The notes under the pieces are model-generated. The model did not search any database. It was not told the DNA's origin and saw only the letters and a list, made by a program, of their open reading frames with translations. From Apodemus sylvaticus (taxonomy: Eukaryota > Chordata > Mammalia > Rodentia > Muridae): 64,000 bases of DNA. Made by a program: the position numbers and the translations under genes. Below, in pieces: positions 10,501 to 24,800 of the stretch (position 1 is the first letter of the stretch; the number at the start of each line of letters is the position of its first letter). The DNA lies in contig NC_067483.1 in assembly GCF_947179515.1 (NCBI RefSeq), positions 85,405,072 to 85,469,071 of the forward strand, in the 5' to 3' direction.

Positions 10501-13500
10501 GAAACCCCATCTGGTTAGTATTTCCTTCATATACACCTTCTCCCAGTAACATATCAGCTTTCCATTCTGGATGGCCTGCCTGAGTATTAGTGGTGGCAGT
10601 TCTTTTGCTAGCCTCACTTTGCTAGCCTCACGCCATTCAGAACTCCAAAGCAAGAAATCTCCCCCCCCCCCCGACAACGTGGCCTTACACACTGTTCTCC
10701 AATCCTGTGGAATTAAATTCGACTCTATCACAGTATCCAATAACGCCTGTGTAAAAGGAGCTGTCGGGCCGTACTGGGCTACAGCTAGTTTTAATTCTTT
10801 TATCACTTTAAATTCCAAAGTCTGATATTGTCTAATCACATTTTCCTGGTCTTCAATCTCAAGGACCGGAAAAGCTAAGATTTCTGACGTATCCTGCCCC
10901 TCTCCGCGAGCCTGGCTTATTACTCTTTCTAATGGCGATTGGCGGGTCTCAGAATTATTGTTCTCTCTAGTATTAGACACCCTTTTTAGCTCCTATAATT
11001 CATTAGTCAATTTCTGCAATTTAATTTCAAACTCCAACTTTTGTAACTGCATACCTCTCTGGATCTCGTCTCCTGCCATCAAGGTCATAGGCAGAGCAGA
11101 TGGGGCTACAGGGGCCCATTCTTCTCCATGAGATTCAGTTGCTCTTATTTTGGGATGAGCTGTCTTTTTTACAATTGGTTCATCAGCACTGCCTCTGCGT
11201 TTATGTGACTTAGGGTGTGGAGGGTCCTCCCTTGCAGGGGTCCTCTCTGGCAGGCTTTCTTCTTGAGATTCCTCAATTTCTTGAATAATATCTAACTCTT
11301 CCAAACCTCCTTCATCTATAATATCCTTTATAAGTGTCCAGAGGCAGAGAGTAATATTGTCTGCCTTGGCTGCCTTTAGCGAATTACCAATTCTTTCCCA
11401 AGTTCTCTCGTTTAACGTTCGTTTTTCTTGGAACCAAGGACAGCAAGAATATATCTGGTCCAAGAAATCCTCCAATCTTCCTTCTTCAAACCCTATCCCT
11501 TTCACCTGGAGCAACTCTTGAATATTGCGGGCGCAAATTTTGCGCGAACTTTCCTGTCCCATATTTCCCTATCGATCAACCCAAGCCGGATCAGCACAGT
11601 TTTGCTTGCAAAACCCGTATCCCTCTGCACTCACAACAATAGAATAATATTTTACACTAGCGCTAGCATTTGACCTCTATGTTGCTTACCGTGCGGATAC
11701 CATTTTCCTTTCACTTTTTCTGCGAAGCTTCGCTAGATAGGGTCACCTCAGGAAATTCTCCCGTATCAGGTCTGCCCACGTTCTGGCGCCAATATGTAAC
11801 CGCCTGCGGCTACATGTGAACTGGGTTGCCTGTAAGAGAATTTTGAGGTTAACGGGAAGGAGGAGGCGAGAGAGAGATGTGAGTCAAGGCGGTAATCCGG
11901 TCAAGACTAACTTTAATATTTTTATGACAAGCTTTATAGTCTTGGGGGAATCAGCCACCCCTCCCAGAAGCCGGTCACATCAAAGGCAGGGCTGTGAAGT
12001 CTTCTTGGCTCCAGATCTCAGCGGGTCGCCTGCCTTCAGCCTGGCGAGGTCTCTGTTGGGTGTCAGGTGAAACCTTGAGGCAATGTTGGTAGTCAAGGTG
12101 GAGACAACTTATTGTTCCAAAGAACAAAGGCCGGAGGTAGCCCATCAGAAGAGTGGGTGTTGCCAGCCAGCTTAATGTTGTGGGGGAAGAGACAAGTAAT
12201 GGTTCTGGAATGTTCCTAGAGGTGGAGCATGATAAAGGTCACCTACTCTGGAATCCCCCTAATGTACTTAAATCTGCCCTGCACATTCGATTGGTGGTCT
12301 CTCTATCTTGATAATGGGAGACCCATACAGAATAAAACATTCTTTGTGTTTACACACTGTTTGAGTCTGGGGTATCATTCTTCTGTGAACCTTGGACCCT
12401 TACACACATGTGTACACACATGTATGTATGTATGTATGCATGCATGTATGTTTGTATAGTTTGTTCTTCAAAACAGGGTCTCACTCTATAGCACACTTTG
12501 GCCTCAAACTTAGGATGTAGTTCAGGCTGACCTCCAATCATGATAATCCTCCTGCCTAAGGCCCAAAATGCTGAGAATATAAACATGAACCACCAATCAG
12601 TTTTCTCCCTATACCTTGTATTGTTCTTGTTTGAGGCAGGATCCATCTTGCTATCTGTGTCACTATATTATGTACTAGCACATTCCAGCTTATTATGTCT
12701 CTGCCTCCTGTCTTAATTAACATTGTATGCTAGAGTCACTGCACCTGGCTTTTCACATGGATTCTAGAAATCAAACCTGGGTTTTCAGGATTACACAGCA
12801 AGCTCTTTCACCTGCTGACCTATTGTGATGGTTTGAAAGAAAATGGCCCCCATAGGTAGTGGGACTAGTAGTGTGGCCTTATTAGAGTAGATGTGACCTT
12901 ATTAGAGTATATATGTGGCCTTGTTGGAGTAGGTATGGCCTTGTTGGAGTGGGTGTGGCCTTGGAATGGGTGTGGCCTTGTTGGACTGTCTTCCTGCTCC
13001 CTACAGATCCAGATGAGGAATTCTAAGGTTCCTCTACAGCACCATGTCTGCTTGCATGCCACCATGATGACAATGGACTAAACCTCTTAACTGTAAGCCA
13101 GCCCTAATTAAATGTTTTCCTTTATAAGAGTTGTCTTGGTCATGGTGTCTTCACAGCAATGGAAACCCTCACTAAGACAACCAGCTCACTGGCTCAGAGA
13201 TTACCTTTTTAATATCTGCTTTATCCTATAATTATGACACCTTTGGTTAATATTATTTGTGTCTTTTAAAAATCTTGATCAATCTTATCATCAGCTTTCT
13301 TGCCATACTCCTCTTTGTATCTCTGTTTTCTGTTTGCATATTTAAAAATCCCTTCTATCTTGATGGGCTTATTCTGATATACATTCTCTCTCTAGCTCAC
13401 TGGCATTCTCTCCCATTTTCTCTGTTTTTGAAACAGGGTCTCACTGTATAGCACAGGCTGATCCTCCTGCCTCAGTCTCCTGAGCACTGGATGAGAAGCA

Positions 13501-16500
13501 TTTACTACCACATTCAGCAATAAGTTTTCAGACATTTAACTAATAGTTTTGAGTTGTTCTTTCCTCATAGGATTCTCTAACTGATAGATTACCCTTATAG
13601 AATTGTCAATCACATCTCACAACAAGTAACATGAAATCCTTCCATCATTTGCATTTTGGTAGATTTAATACATCATTCTCTATGATGCTTGAATTATTTA
13701 TCAATACGTTGAGGGGGGGGGTTCTTTTGCCTTTTGAGAAAAGGTCTCACTCTTTAGGCTAGAATGGGCTGGACCACCCACCACCCAGTCCTCCAGCTCC
13801 ACAGGTGTGTGTGAACATGCCTAGATCCAGCAGTTTGTTTACATACATACATATACATACATCTTCTCTTGTAATATTTTATTCTGAGATAGGGTCTGTA
13901 CATATCCTGGCTGTCCTCGAACTCACTCTGTAGATCAGGCTGACCTTGAACTCACGGAGCTCTATCTGACTACGCTCCCTGATTGTTGGGACTAACAGCA
14001 TGTACCAGCATGCCTGGCCTTGTAATGTTTTAACCAGGCTGCATAGCCACAGGATATGTCCACATGATGTCTGCTCTTGGAAATATGTTGGTGCTCGCCT
14101 TGATCCAAGTAAGTGATGAAGTTTTATAAATATTCTGATTGTGCGCCAAGAGAATATGTTTCCTCTAGCTTTCCAGCAGATGTATGGAGCCGAGCCTGTA
14201 ATGAGTAGAACGGTTTTAGTCCCCAAAATGTTTTCTCAGTTTATCCACAAATAGGCACAGAGTTTGAGATTAAAATGGTTCACCTAAAAGGCATAATCCA
14301 TAAATTGTAGAAATGGGGGAAAAGCCATGAAACTAGGAAGGGAGTTATCTATGACAAAATGAAGGAAAGGTCAAGGGTTAGTCAATTAATGCTCTTTAAT
14401 TTTTTAGAGGCTAGGAATCAGGGCTAGGAATCAAAGCCAGGGCTATGACTCATCTGCTCACCCTTTGTCTGTAAGTCTGCTCAGATCCATTTCCGACATT
14501 AACACATTAAGTAATTGACACAAGGAAGAAAGCAGGAAGGAGAAGGCATTATCATTAACAGAGCCATCTAGATTAGTAAATCATATGCAACTTTTACAAC
14601 ATCCCTTGATCCCATTCTTTGAGGAGCAGGTAACCAGCAAATTGTCAGGAAAGGGAGCACCTTTATCTAGCCACCAGCACATTCACAAATTACACTGCAT
14701 ACTTCAACTCTTATTAGTTAAAATGTCAAAACTGCCACTTGTATTTTTCCTGACACTTCCAAATACAATGTAAAGGATCATATATTAAATCCATAGGAAG
14801 TGAGAGATGGTTTTCAGTTGCTGGGGGGGGAAACTAGGGTGAAAATCTTTCTCATTCAAATTTATAGTGCTATATAAAAGCATGTGTTTTCTTTTTTGAT
14901 CCGTACATGTCCATATAAAATGTCTAATGATGGTGAATATCTGTTGAAATAAGAATTCAGAGAACTATTAAGACTCCTGTAATTTTGACAAAAGAATTAC
15001 ATAATAGCTTCCTAGCAACTTCTGCCTATGTAGGAGAAAATTTGAAGGTGTTTGATTTTTTTAGCTTCTAAGTAATGAGAAACAGAGTCTTATTAAATTG
15101 ATTCAACAATCTTCAAGCACAATGATTGGGCATATATTCATCTATCCAAACCCTCTATGCTAGTGTGGTTCTTCCCAGCTATAGGCCTGTTGCTTGCATT
15201 TAATCTTGCTTTGGCTACTCCTGTTACGTGTGTCTGTCCTCAGGGCAAATTCCTTCTGTCCACCTGCTCATGGTGACCTCCTTCTGGACCTCATGACAGA
15301 GTCCTTCCTTCCATTCTCTTCTCTCTTCCTCTCCTCTCCACCTCTCATTACTCCCTCCCTTCGCTCTCCCACTGGCTGGGAATCGCAAGTCCAGCTTTCC
15401 TATCTCCTCTACCCAGTCATTGGTGGATCAGCTCTTTATTAACCAATCACAGGTAATTGAAGAGCATTCTTTACACAGCATAGAAACAGGATATTCTTTA
15501 ATAATCATGGCCATGCCCATGGTGGGACTACAACCAGATCTCAGGGCACAGAATTAAACATCTGAATACACAGTGCAAAAGACCATCCTGCAGCACCTAC
15601 ACACAGGAAAAAATGTTTCTAACTTAAAATTTTAAGAGTGGGGCTAGAGAGATGGCTCAGCAGTTAAGAGCACTGACTGCTCTTCCGAAGGTCCTGAGTT
15701 TAAATCCTAGCAACCACATGCTGGCTCATCCATCCATAATGAGATCTGACGCCCTCTTCTGATGTGTCTGAAGACAGCTACAGTATACTTACATATAAGG
15801 ATAAGCAAATCTTTAAAAAAATCATTCTTAAAAAGATTTTTTTTAGGAGTGGACGCATTCCAATGGCAATTAAATATGCAGAGTAGATGTGAAATAGAGC
15901 ATCAAACAGAAGGGAAGGCAGAAAAATATTAAGATGTTTTATATAGACGTTAGGTCTGGTTCTACATCCCCCCACCCATGCTCCTAGAATTAAGACTCAG
16001 ACTCAACATATATTTACTGATACCTTGTCCATAGAGCTAGACTCTTCTTTGACTATATCATATCTTAAATTAACTCACTTATTCTGATTTATATTCTACC
16101 ATGCGTCTGGTTACCTGTGCTCAGGTACCAAATGACCTTCTCATCACATTTTCCCGGGCGAATCTTCCACACTGCCTTGACTCTCCTTGATCTATCCCAT
16201 AATTCTTTCTGCCTCCTGAATGTTCTACCTAATTTCCGCCTAAGCCGTAGGCCATGAGATTTATTATTGCAGGTGTCATGTCCATACAGACATAAAGATG
16301 TTCTCTACAGTTTTATGAGCTTCTCCAGCCACTTGTGTGACCTGTGAGCTTTTGAAATACATTTCAAACTGAGATGGATTTTAATGCATCCAATGGATTG
16401 TAATACATACATCAGATTTCAAGGAATTAGTAAAAAGAATGTAAAAATGTCTTACTGATCATTATTTTACAGCGATTACATTTGTTGTTGAATATGTTAT

Positions 16501-19084
16501 GAAAGTGAATTTTGTCTGTTCTTGTACTTTGTGATTACTTGACGTTTACTTAATTACATGCACACAATGGCTCGTTGTATTTCTCGTCTACAATGCCTCT
16601 GGAGATGGGCAAGTTTTCCTGAAATTAACGTATCCAAGATAATGAATAGTATAAAAATGATCATGAACAAGGATTTAAAAGTTTCATTTCTAGTGTTCTA
16701 AAACAAAAACTATTGGTTTCTGAAACTCCAGCCTTTGGTTTTCTAAATTCTAGCTGAGTTCATTAAAGAAAGAGTCAAAGAGTCAAGTGTAATATATCCA
16801 GTAGTGTTTGTTCTAATGTATGTAATGAGTAATGCATGTAAAATATATGTAACGTTTATGGCAAGTGGGCACCTGAAATCCAAGCTCTCAGGGGAGTGAG
16901 GCAGTTGGTTTATCAGGAATCTGAGGCTAGCCTGGGCTACATAGTGATTGCCAGACTAGTCAGGGCCATGTAAGTGAGATCTTGTTTCAAAATCCAAAAT
17001 GAATAAGGAAGGGGACTTGCCTGTCATTTTAATATTTTAACGCTCTGAGCAAGTCCTGACCAGCCAGACTGATGGGTAGTGGTCACCGACCTTACTTTTA
17101 GCTCTGGGTTCACTTCCCAGGGAGGGCAGAATCCTGGGCATCCCCTCACCATATGTAGAATCTCTCATATGTCAAGGAGAAACTGCTGTTAATATTCCTA
17201 CCCTGCCTTTCCCTCCACAGATACTACATGAGTAGCCCAGATTATTCTATTTTTAGTACCAGGAGTTCTGTAAGTATCAAATACCTTTTTAAAAGATTAC
17301 TATGTCTGGGGTTTCAAAGAGGTAGTCACACTTTGTTTTACTGTTATCTCTGCTCAGGAGATACTTAACTCTGTATCTTCTTTTTCATCTCATTATTACC
17401 CTTCTATCTTCACTCCCTCTGATACATGCCCTTAAGTATGCACATAGTCTCATGATCCTGTGGTGTGGAGCTCATGGTAAGATGAAGAACTGAAGAAAGG
17501 ACAGACACAGTTGCTAAAGCTGGGGATTGGGTTGGTTGTACACTCTACTGGAGCCACATCTACTAATGCACCAACCTGGGACCCAACATGTGTTTTATGC
17601 ACAACACAGGAGAAGGGTTTGATAGTCTGGTTAGGAGATCTCTGTAGGTCAGCAGCCTCAGGCTGTAAACAAGAGAGGAGGAAGCTGCCAGTGCCAGGTT
17701 TGCCACAGACTGAATAATTGTCTGTGAACACTCACCTGGACCAGAGGAAGACAGTTTTACCAGCTATGGGTCTGATCCACATGGAGACAAGTTCTGCTAA
17801 TTTCCCGAGCTTCAGACACCCTGGTTTCTGTCATGCCTGTGCCTGTTTGCACAGTGCACACTCACTTGGGACTTCCTGTGTTCCCAACAGTGTAGAACAA
17901 CAACAAAAGATGGGGCTATGGTATGTGTTTATTTTGCCTAACTATTAAGAGGAAAATAGTAACTGTTATTCAACAATTGTAAGTTTATAGCAGATGTAAA
18001 CCAGAGCTGTAAATGTAAGTTCCTCTCGGTCTCTGTATTACTTTTAAAAAATGTTTAACACCATGTCTAGTTCATTTTTCTCTTTTAAAAAAAGGTTATG
18101 AGTATATGAGTATTTTGCCTGCATCTAAGTATGTGCACCACCTGTGCAGTGGCCTTGGAAGTCAGAAGAAGGCTCTGGAACTGGAAGCTAGAGTCACAGT
18201 CTTCCAGTTGTGAGCTGTCAGAAGGATGCAGAGGACTAAACTTGGGTCCTCTGCAAGAGCAACAAAGACTGGAAATGGCCGAGCCATCTCTATCACCCCA
18301 TAATTCCTCTCTGAATGCTGTCTACTCACAAGGACAACTTACCAATTTGAGTATACTTCCGTGTCCCCCTCCTTGTGGACAGACGGAGTCTTACCACCAC
18401 AAACAACTCTGTGATGAACGATCTTCTCCACCGAGCTCTGCAGGGTTTGTGTTTGTGGAGGTTTTGCTGTTTCTGTTTTTTTTTTTTTTTTTTTTTTTTT
18501 CTCTCTATGTAGCCAAGAGTGGAGTTAAAGACTACAGTCTATACGACTCTTCCCAAAATGACAGTTAACTTTATACTCTCACTCAGAGTAGGTCTTTGCC
18601 AAAAAAATCAGTATTATTACATTTTCCAGGTTTTTTTTTTTTTAACCAATCTATTACTAGGTCAACTTTGATGTCTTCCTCAATCACCCTACATGTTTTT
18701 TTTTTTTTTTAATGATTTGTTTGTGTGCGAGTTTCTTCATGGGTATGTGTTTGCCCTGTGTGTACCTTCTGCCTTTAGAAGTCAGAAGAGGGAAGATGTT
18801 GGATGTCCTAGAACGGAAGCAATGGATGGTTCCTGTGCAAGAACAACAAATGTTGTAAACCCTGAACTGTCTCTCCAGCCCACCTCCAGACCCATCCCTC
18901 ACTGAAACTTGAGTTCTCAAATTGGCTAGACAGCTAGGCAGCAAGTCTCAGGGATTCCTTGGGCTCTGCTACCACAGTGCTGGGATTATGCATATTGCTT
19001 CCCTACCCAGCTTGTTATGTGAGCTGGGGATTGAATTTAGGTCTTCATGCTTGCACAATAAGTACTTTACCAATCAACTAAGAG

Positions 19085-19137
<53 letters not shown>

Positions 19138-20099
19138 ACACAGACACACATTACACACTTGATCTTAGCCAAAAGGCCAAGAAGCAATCTCTGTCTCCCA
19201 GTAATTCTGTTTGTTTGTTTTTCTTTATAAATAATTATAGGCCTAGGACAACCTGCAGAGAAACCTAGTACCGTTCATCTAGCTTCTCTCAATAGGAACA
19301 TCTTATATCATTGGCACAATATTGAATGTTGTTGTTTTTAAACAAAATTCCAATCTTTTGACGTTACCAAATGAAGACTCAGGAGCCAGAATCTGGGAGG
19401 AAAATCTGAGAGAGGCAGAGCAAGCACCCAGCTACCCTTCCTCAACCCGACATTCCAGAAAGAAAAAGCCAGTTCTCCTTCCCCACAGTGTCTTAGAAAC
19501 CCTTCAGACTCAATGTCCTTCCCTGGTACTTCCCGTGTGCCTCTCTGTTCTCCTAACTTCCTCTTACTCTCTCTGGTGTTATCCTAAGTTCATTCTGTCA
19601 GGTGGTTGCTCGCTCCACCTCTTCACCTGTGGTTTGACTTTATTTAATCCCACTGACAATAAACAGAAAGCCCTTGGGCTAAAGGTGTGCTCTAGGGCTG
19701 AGCCACACCACAACTAGAGACAGGTTTTTTCAGTCAACAATCTCAGGGTCTGCAGAGTGATCAAATAGCCTGTCGCAAGAGGCATGCAGAGTTGTCTCCT
19801 CATGCACTCGTTTGTCTGTCCAGCTCTGTGCAGGTTTATCACATGTGTTCTTTTACATAATTCCCAAGACAAGAATGCATTACAATACTTTATTGAGGTT
19901 GGTTAAGCCTTTCTTTATAAATGTGCTCAATTTTGCTAAGTGATCTACATGTGAGTAAAATGTATATATTTGATATTGTTTAATTTTAGGACTCTCTATT
20001 ATATAGAGCTTATTCTCTTTCTCTGGATGTTATAAATTTGACCCAAACACACTGAGTTACACTACTACTCCCTCTCTCTTTCTCTCCCCCACCCCCCAC

Positions 20100-20135
<36 letters not shown>

Positions 20136-20854
20136 ATTTAGAAAACGGTAACCCATAAAGGTAGAAAAAGGTAACCTATAAGGCATGATAGCATTTGTAG
20201 TGTGTGCCGGTACTCCTGGAAGGCAGGAGGAAGTAGGATCCCATGAACTGCAGTAACAGGTACTTAGGAGCCTGATGTGTGCTGGAATCAATACTGCCCC
20301 ACCCCTGGAGGAGCCATCTCTCCACTCTCAGGTGTACTGACTGCTGGCATGTCACAAATTCTCCTTTGACATTCTACTTTGTTGAATTGTAGGAATAATA
20401 TTTTAAAAATCCCAGAACATAGGGGCTGGAGAGATGGCTCAGCAGTTAAGAGCACTGACTGCTCTTTGGAAGGTCCTGTGTTCAAATTCCAGAAACCACA
20501 TGGTGGCTCACAACTATTCGTAATGAGGTCTGATGCCCTCTTCTGGTGTGTCTGAAGACAAGTACAATGTACTTATATATAACAATAAATAAATCTTTAA
20601 AAACAAAAGGAAGAGCCGGGCGGTGGTGGTGCACGCCTGTAATCCCAGCACTTGGGAGGCAGAGGCAGGTGGATTTCTGAGTTCGAGGCCAGCCTGGTCT
20701 ACAGAGTGAGTTCCAGGACAGCCAGGGCTATACAGAGAAACCCTGTCTCAGAAAAAACCAAATCCAAAAAACCAAAAAAAAAAAAAAAAAAACAACAAAA
20801 GGAAGGAAGGAAGGAAGGAAGGAAGGAAGGAAGGAAGGGAGGGAGGGAGGGAGG

Positions 20855-20920
<66 letters not shown>

Positions 20921-21815
20921 AAGAAAGAAAGAGAGAGAAAGAAAGAAAGAGAGAGAGAAAGAAAGAAAGAAAGAAAAAGAGAAAAAGTAAGCAAGAACTG
21001 GCAGCACAGGGTTTCTTCCTGTTTTTTACCATTTATGTTCCTGGATGAAAGACACACACAGACGTGTATTTTTAAATATGCCTTAGGCAGCAGCAAGTAC
21101 CCACCCTCCACGCTGTTAGAATCTACTTTCCTACCGATAATTTCCAGTTACTACTTAGGAATTTCTGTCTTCCCTCTGGGCTGCTCTTGACTTGGTTAAT
21201 CAGGTTGCAAGGCCAGGTTCCTGTGGCCCAGCTGTGCTGTGGCAGCTCTCCTGCTCCCTTCTTCTCCTTTCAATGGGGGTGGGGGTGGGGGTGGGGGTGT
21301 AGGGAGTGGGGGGTGGGTGGGGGGTAGGGGTTGGGAGTGGGGGGTAGGGGGTGGGTATGTGTTTTCTGTTTCTCCTCCTCCTCCCTCCTCATGGTCCCAA
21401 GCTGGGGAACCTGAACCCTGCCTTTGTCTCTTCTCCCAGGTGTCACCTGCTGACATTTTTATTTATCAAACAGAATTAACTGGGTGCAGGGTTCCTCAGT
21501 GTCTTACCTGCAGCCTCTCTCCTCTTTGGGGCAAACAGGAGACACAAATTACCATTAGAATATAAGCAGCCCACTCACACACTATCAAAGGAACTGAATT
21601 TTAGCTGTTTTTTAAAGCAATACAAACCAGATAGTTGAATCCACAACCTCACAATGAGATGAACAATGTGTTGTTGCTGTTTTTATTAACATGTACTTTC
21701 ATCTCATTTCTTAGATTAACCTAGAGTATGAAGGAAGCTCATTTGTATCATGGGAAATACCACAAAGTTGTAAAATTCTCAATGCTACGTAAGTAAGTTT
21801 TTTGTTGTTGTTTTG

Positions 21816-21858
<43 letters not shown>

Positions 21859-24800
21859 TGTGTATCCATTTGTTCCTATATTGTAAAAATGGCATTCATT
21901 CACATAATGTAGCTGTTCAGACTTCAAAGCGCTGACGTCATGTAAATCTCCTTCCACTAAACATGTGTGCAAAGAAAGGCTAGCTCACTTAGAAAGCAGA
22001 AGGGAAATGCCTCCTGGAAGTTTGGATGAAAAGAGTCCCCACCCCACCCTGCTCTCCAATAGGCTATATATTTGCCTGTCTAGTCCTCAGTTGTCTGCTC
22101 TGAAGGATTAGGAGGTATTGAGGATTTTCCTTGTTGGATTGGGTGTGTCCTTGCTGGAGGAGGTGTGTGTGTCACTTGAAGCTCATGCCTAGCCCAGTGT
22201 CTCTCCTGGACTGCTGTTCATGCATCAGAATACACAACTCTCAGCTACAGATCCAGTGCCTGTCTGCTCCCCACCTTGATAATAGACTAAACCTTTGAAA
22301 CTGTAAGCAAATCCCCAACTAATGCTTTCTTGTATACGAGTTATCTTGGTCATGGTGTCTCAGAACAACAGCTGAGACAGTTGCTATATTAGAGGATTTT
22401 TTTGTCTTTTTTTTTTTGTTGTTGTTGTTGTTCTAAAATCCACTTGAATTGCTTAAGCTTAAAAGTTGTGGGTGGATTTTTAAATCAGCCTCATATAATA
22501 TTTGTAATTACTTCCTCTTCTCTGTTCTTTCTGAACACTAGATCACCCAAGACAACACTGCACTGTAAAAGTGCTGGAATTCACAATATAAGACCAAAAA
22601 CTGGAACCCAAGTAAGTTGATTTTAGTGACATTTATTGAATCTCAGAAAGTGATCACAAGTACAATTTGGGCTCTTTTGGGACAATAAAAGGCTTATATA
22701 TTGAAAAGAAAAAGAGAAAAGCAACCAGGATTCCATTCTCCTTTAGCTCTCCTGTCACAAATCGCCTTAAACAGTTTTAGTGGTAACTAAAAATAAGACC
22801 TATTTGAAAGTTCCTGCCAGTCTGTCATTATTTTCCATGTCAGTATAAATTGTGACACGATATCTGATTTTTACTTCGGTTTTCATTTTTAATAGTTTGT
22901 TCCCTCCCTCCCTCCCTCCCTCCCTCCCTCCCTCCCTCCCTCCCTCCCTCCTTTCCTTCCCTCACTCCCTCCTTTCCTTCCCACACTCCCTCCTTTCCTT
23001 CCCTCCCTCCCTCCTTTCCTTCCCTCCCTCCTTCTCCTGAGGATTGGACTCTAGGCCTTGTATGAGCTTGGCAGTGTCTTGGCAGTGTCACTCCAGTTAG
23101 CTAGCACAGCAGTCACTACTGCTTAGCTTCCTCATCTTTAGCATGCGAGAGGCCATTAATGGTGCCTTGGATGAACAAGGCTAAGTCACACAGGGCAACT
23201 GCGATGGCCAAAACCAAAGGCAAATTTGAGACTTATTTTTGACTCCACCTCCTTCCCTTCAATTCAAGAGAACGAAGCAGATGAATGAAAGTGACATGGA
23301 CTCTGCTCATGTGCGAAACAGACAGTTGTGACAACCTGAAGCATCTCCGCACACTGCCAGACTCACCCTGTCCCCTGGGTGCTTGAGAACTGCTGAGCCA
23401 GAAGCATGATAGAGCTGAGTGTCAACAAGGGAGAGAAATACGATAGAGACAGAGAGAAGGGCGAGGTGCCAGACTTGCCATTTGCTTTAGTACATTTAGG
23501 TTTATATCCATATTGGAATCTATTCCAAATATTACATATCTTTTTACATTTGTATTTTCTCATAGATCAGGGAAGAGCAACGGCATCTGACTGTGGATAA
23601 TTCTTATGTTTGCTTCTTATGGTATTTCACAGTTGTGTAAGTAAAGTACAATATAAAGGTAATTAAGGCTTTCAGAGTATTTGGCTCTTGCTTAAAAAAA
23701 AAATCACAGAAGTGCCTTATCCACACTATGATTTGCATACACCATCTATTCACCAACTAAGATATTCTCAAATGTATTGCAAAAATACTATTGAGATAGA
23801 AATTATAAAAATACCAGCTACACTCTGAGCACTTAGTGCATTTCCTTATCTGTCTGTTTTTTTCTTTTTTTTTAATTTTATTTTATGTTCATTGGTCCAT
23901 TGCTTCCATATATGTGTGTGTGAGGGAGTTGGATCACCTGGACTTGAGTACCAGACAGGTATGAGCTGCCATTGTAAGACTCTGAAGAGCCTGAACTTTT
24001 GGGAGACCCCTGAGTGAACCACATGCAGATGGAAATCGATGCAAAATGCAAGCGAAATTGTATTTAATATCCGGCTTGCTGGGATTGCTCTGCACATGGA
24101 GAGAGAATGACCCCTGCAGCCCACGCAGTGGGCCTTTTATACAGTCCTCAGGGCAGCTGCCATTAGGTATAATGAGATTGGCAGAAGAGTGCTACCTTTA
24201 AACTAATTGGTTGTTAGGGAATGGGGTAGGTGGCCAATGGGCTCTGGGCCTTCCCTAGCCACAGGGACCTCCCTGATGTCTGAGGAATGTAATTTAGTCT
24301 CTCCCTTCTGGGAGGGGCAAGTATTCCATGACCTTTCCAAAGTTCCTAAGTTACCCCATGTGGTTGCTGGAATTGAACTCACATTCTTTAAGAGGGCAGC
24401 CAGTGCTCTTAACCACTGAGCCTTGTCTCCAGCCACAGCTGTCTGTTTGTATCCAGAATCTCCCTGTATACCTCGGGCTAGCCTGAACTTAGCCTATTGA
24501 CCAGGATAGCCTCCACCCTGTGATGATCCTCTTGCCTCTGCTTCTGGAGGGCTGTGACCACGAAGTGTCCAACGATGCCCAGGTTTACACATGTATTCTT
24601 TCTCTCAGCTTTCATAATGATGATAGACATGTAAGAACCGTTATCCTCATTCAATAGATAAGGATGTACATTTGGGTGAGATTGGATACGAGAAGCAAAC
24701 TACAAGGCACTGCAACAGCGCCAGACTTGACCTCTGACTTTTCAGATCATGGCTCTCATCTATTTTGAAAGTCTTTGTCTTGCATAGTTAGTTCTTCAGT

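Larger units (their letters stand above)
5401..12194 (-). mobile_element. Provirus 1: class II (ERVK, betaretrovirus-like) endogenous retrovirus, defective
   Basis: A complete two-LTR insertion antisense to Catspere in intron 1: LTRs 5401-5800 and 11795-12194, TSD AGTAAT, a lysine-tRNA-like PBS at 11774-11791, then gag, dUTPase/protease, RT/RNase H and integrase remnants in that order on the minus strand, and a polypurine tract at 5801-5812. There is no env: only about 650 bp separate integrase from the 3' LTR. The two 400-bp LTRs differ at about ten positions by eye, so it is not a very recent insertion. Every coding region is broken by stops or frameshifts. The LTR words suggest the mouse RLTR10/MmERVK10-type group, but that name is from memory and uncertain. 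Confidence 0.93.

Noticed and set aside
9773..11562. Possibility that the gag or pol frames are a domesticated host gene
   Set aside because: All coding parts have stops or frameshifts, and the element has ordinary LTRs and target duplications, so it is a defective provirus.
12893..13081. Gly/Val/Leu-rich small open frames over a ~20-bp minisatellite
   Set aside because: Internal minisatellite of a rodent interspersed repeat, repeated at 25750-25940 in antisense.
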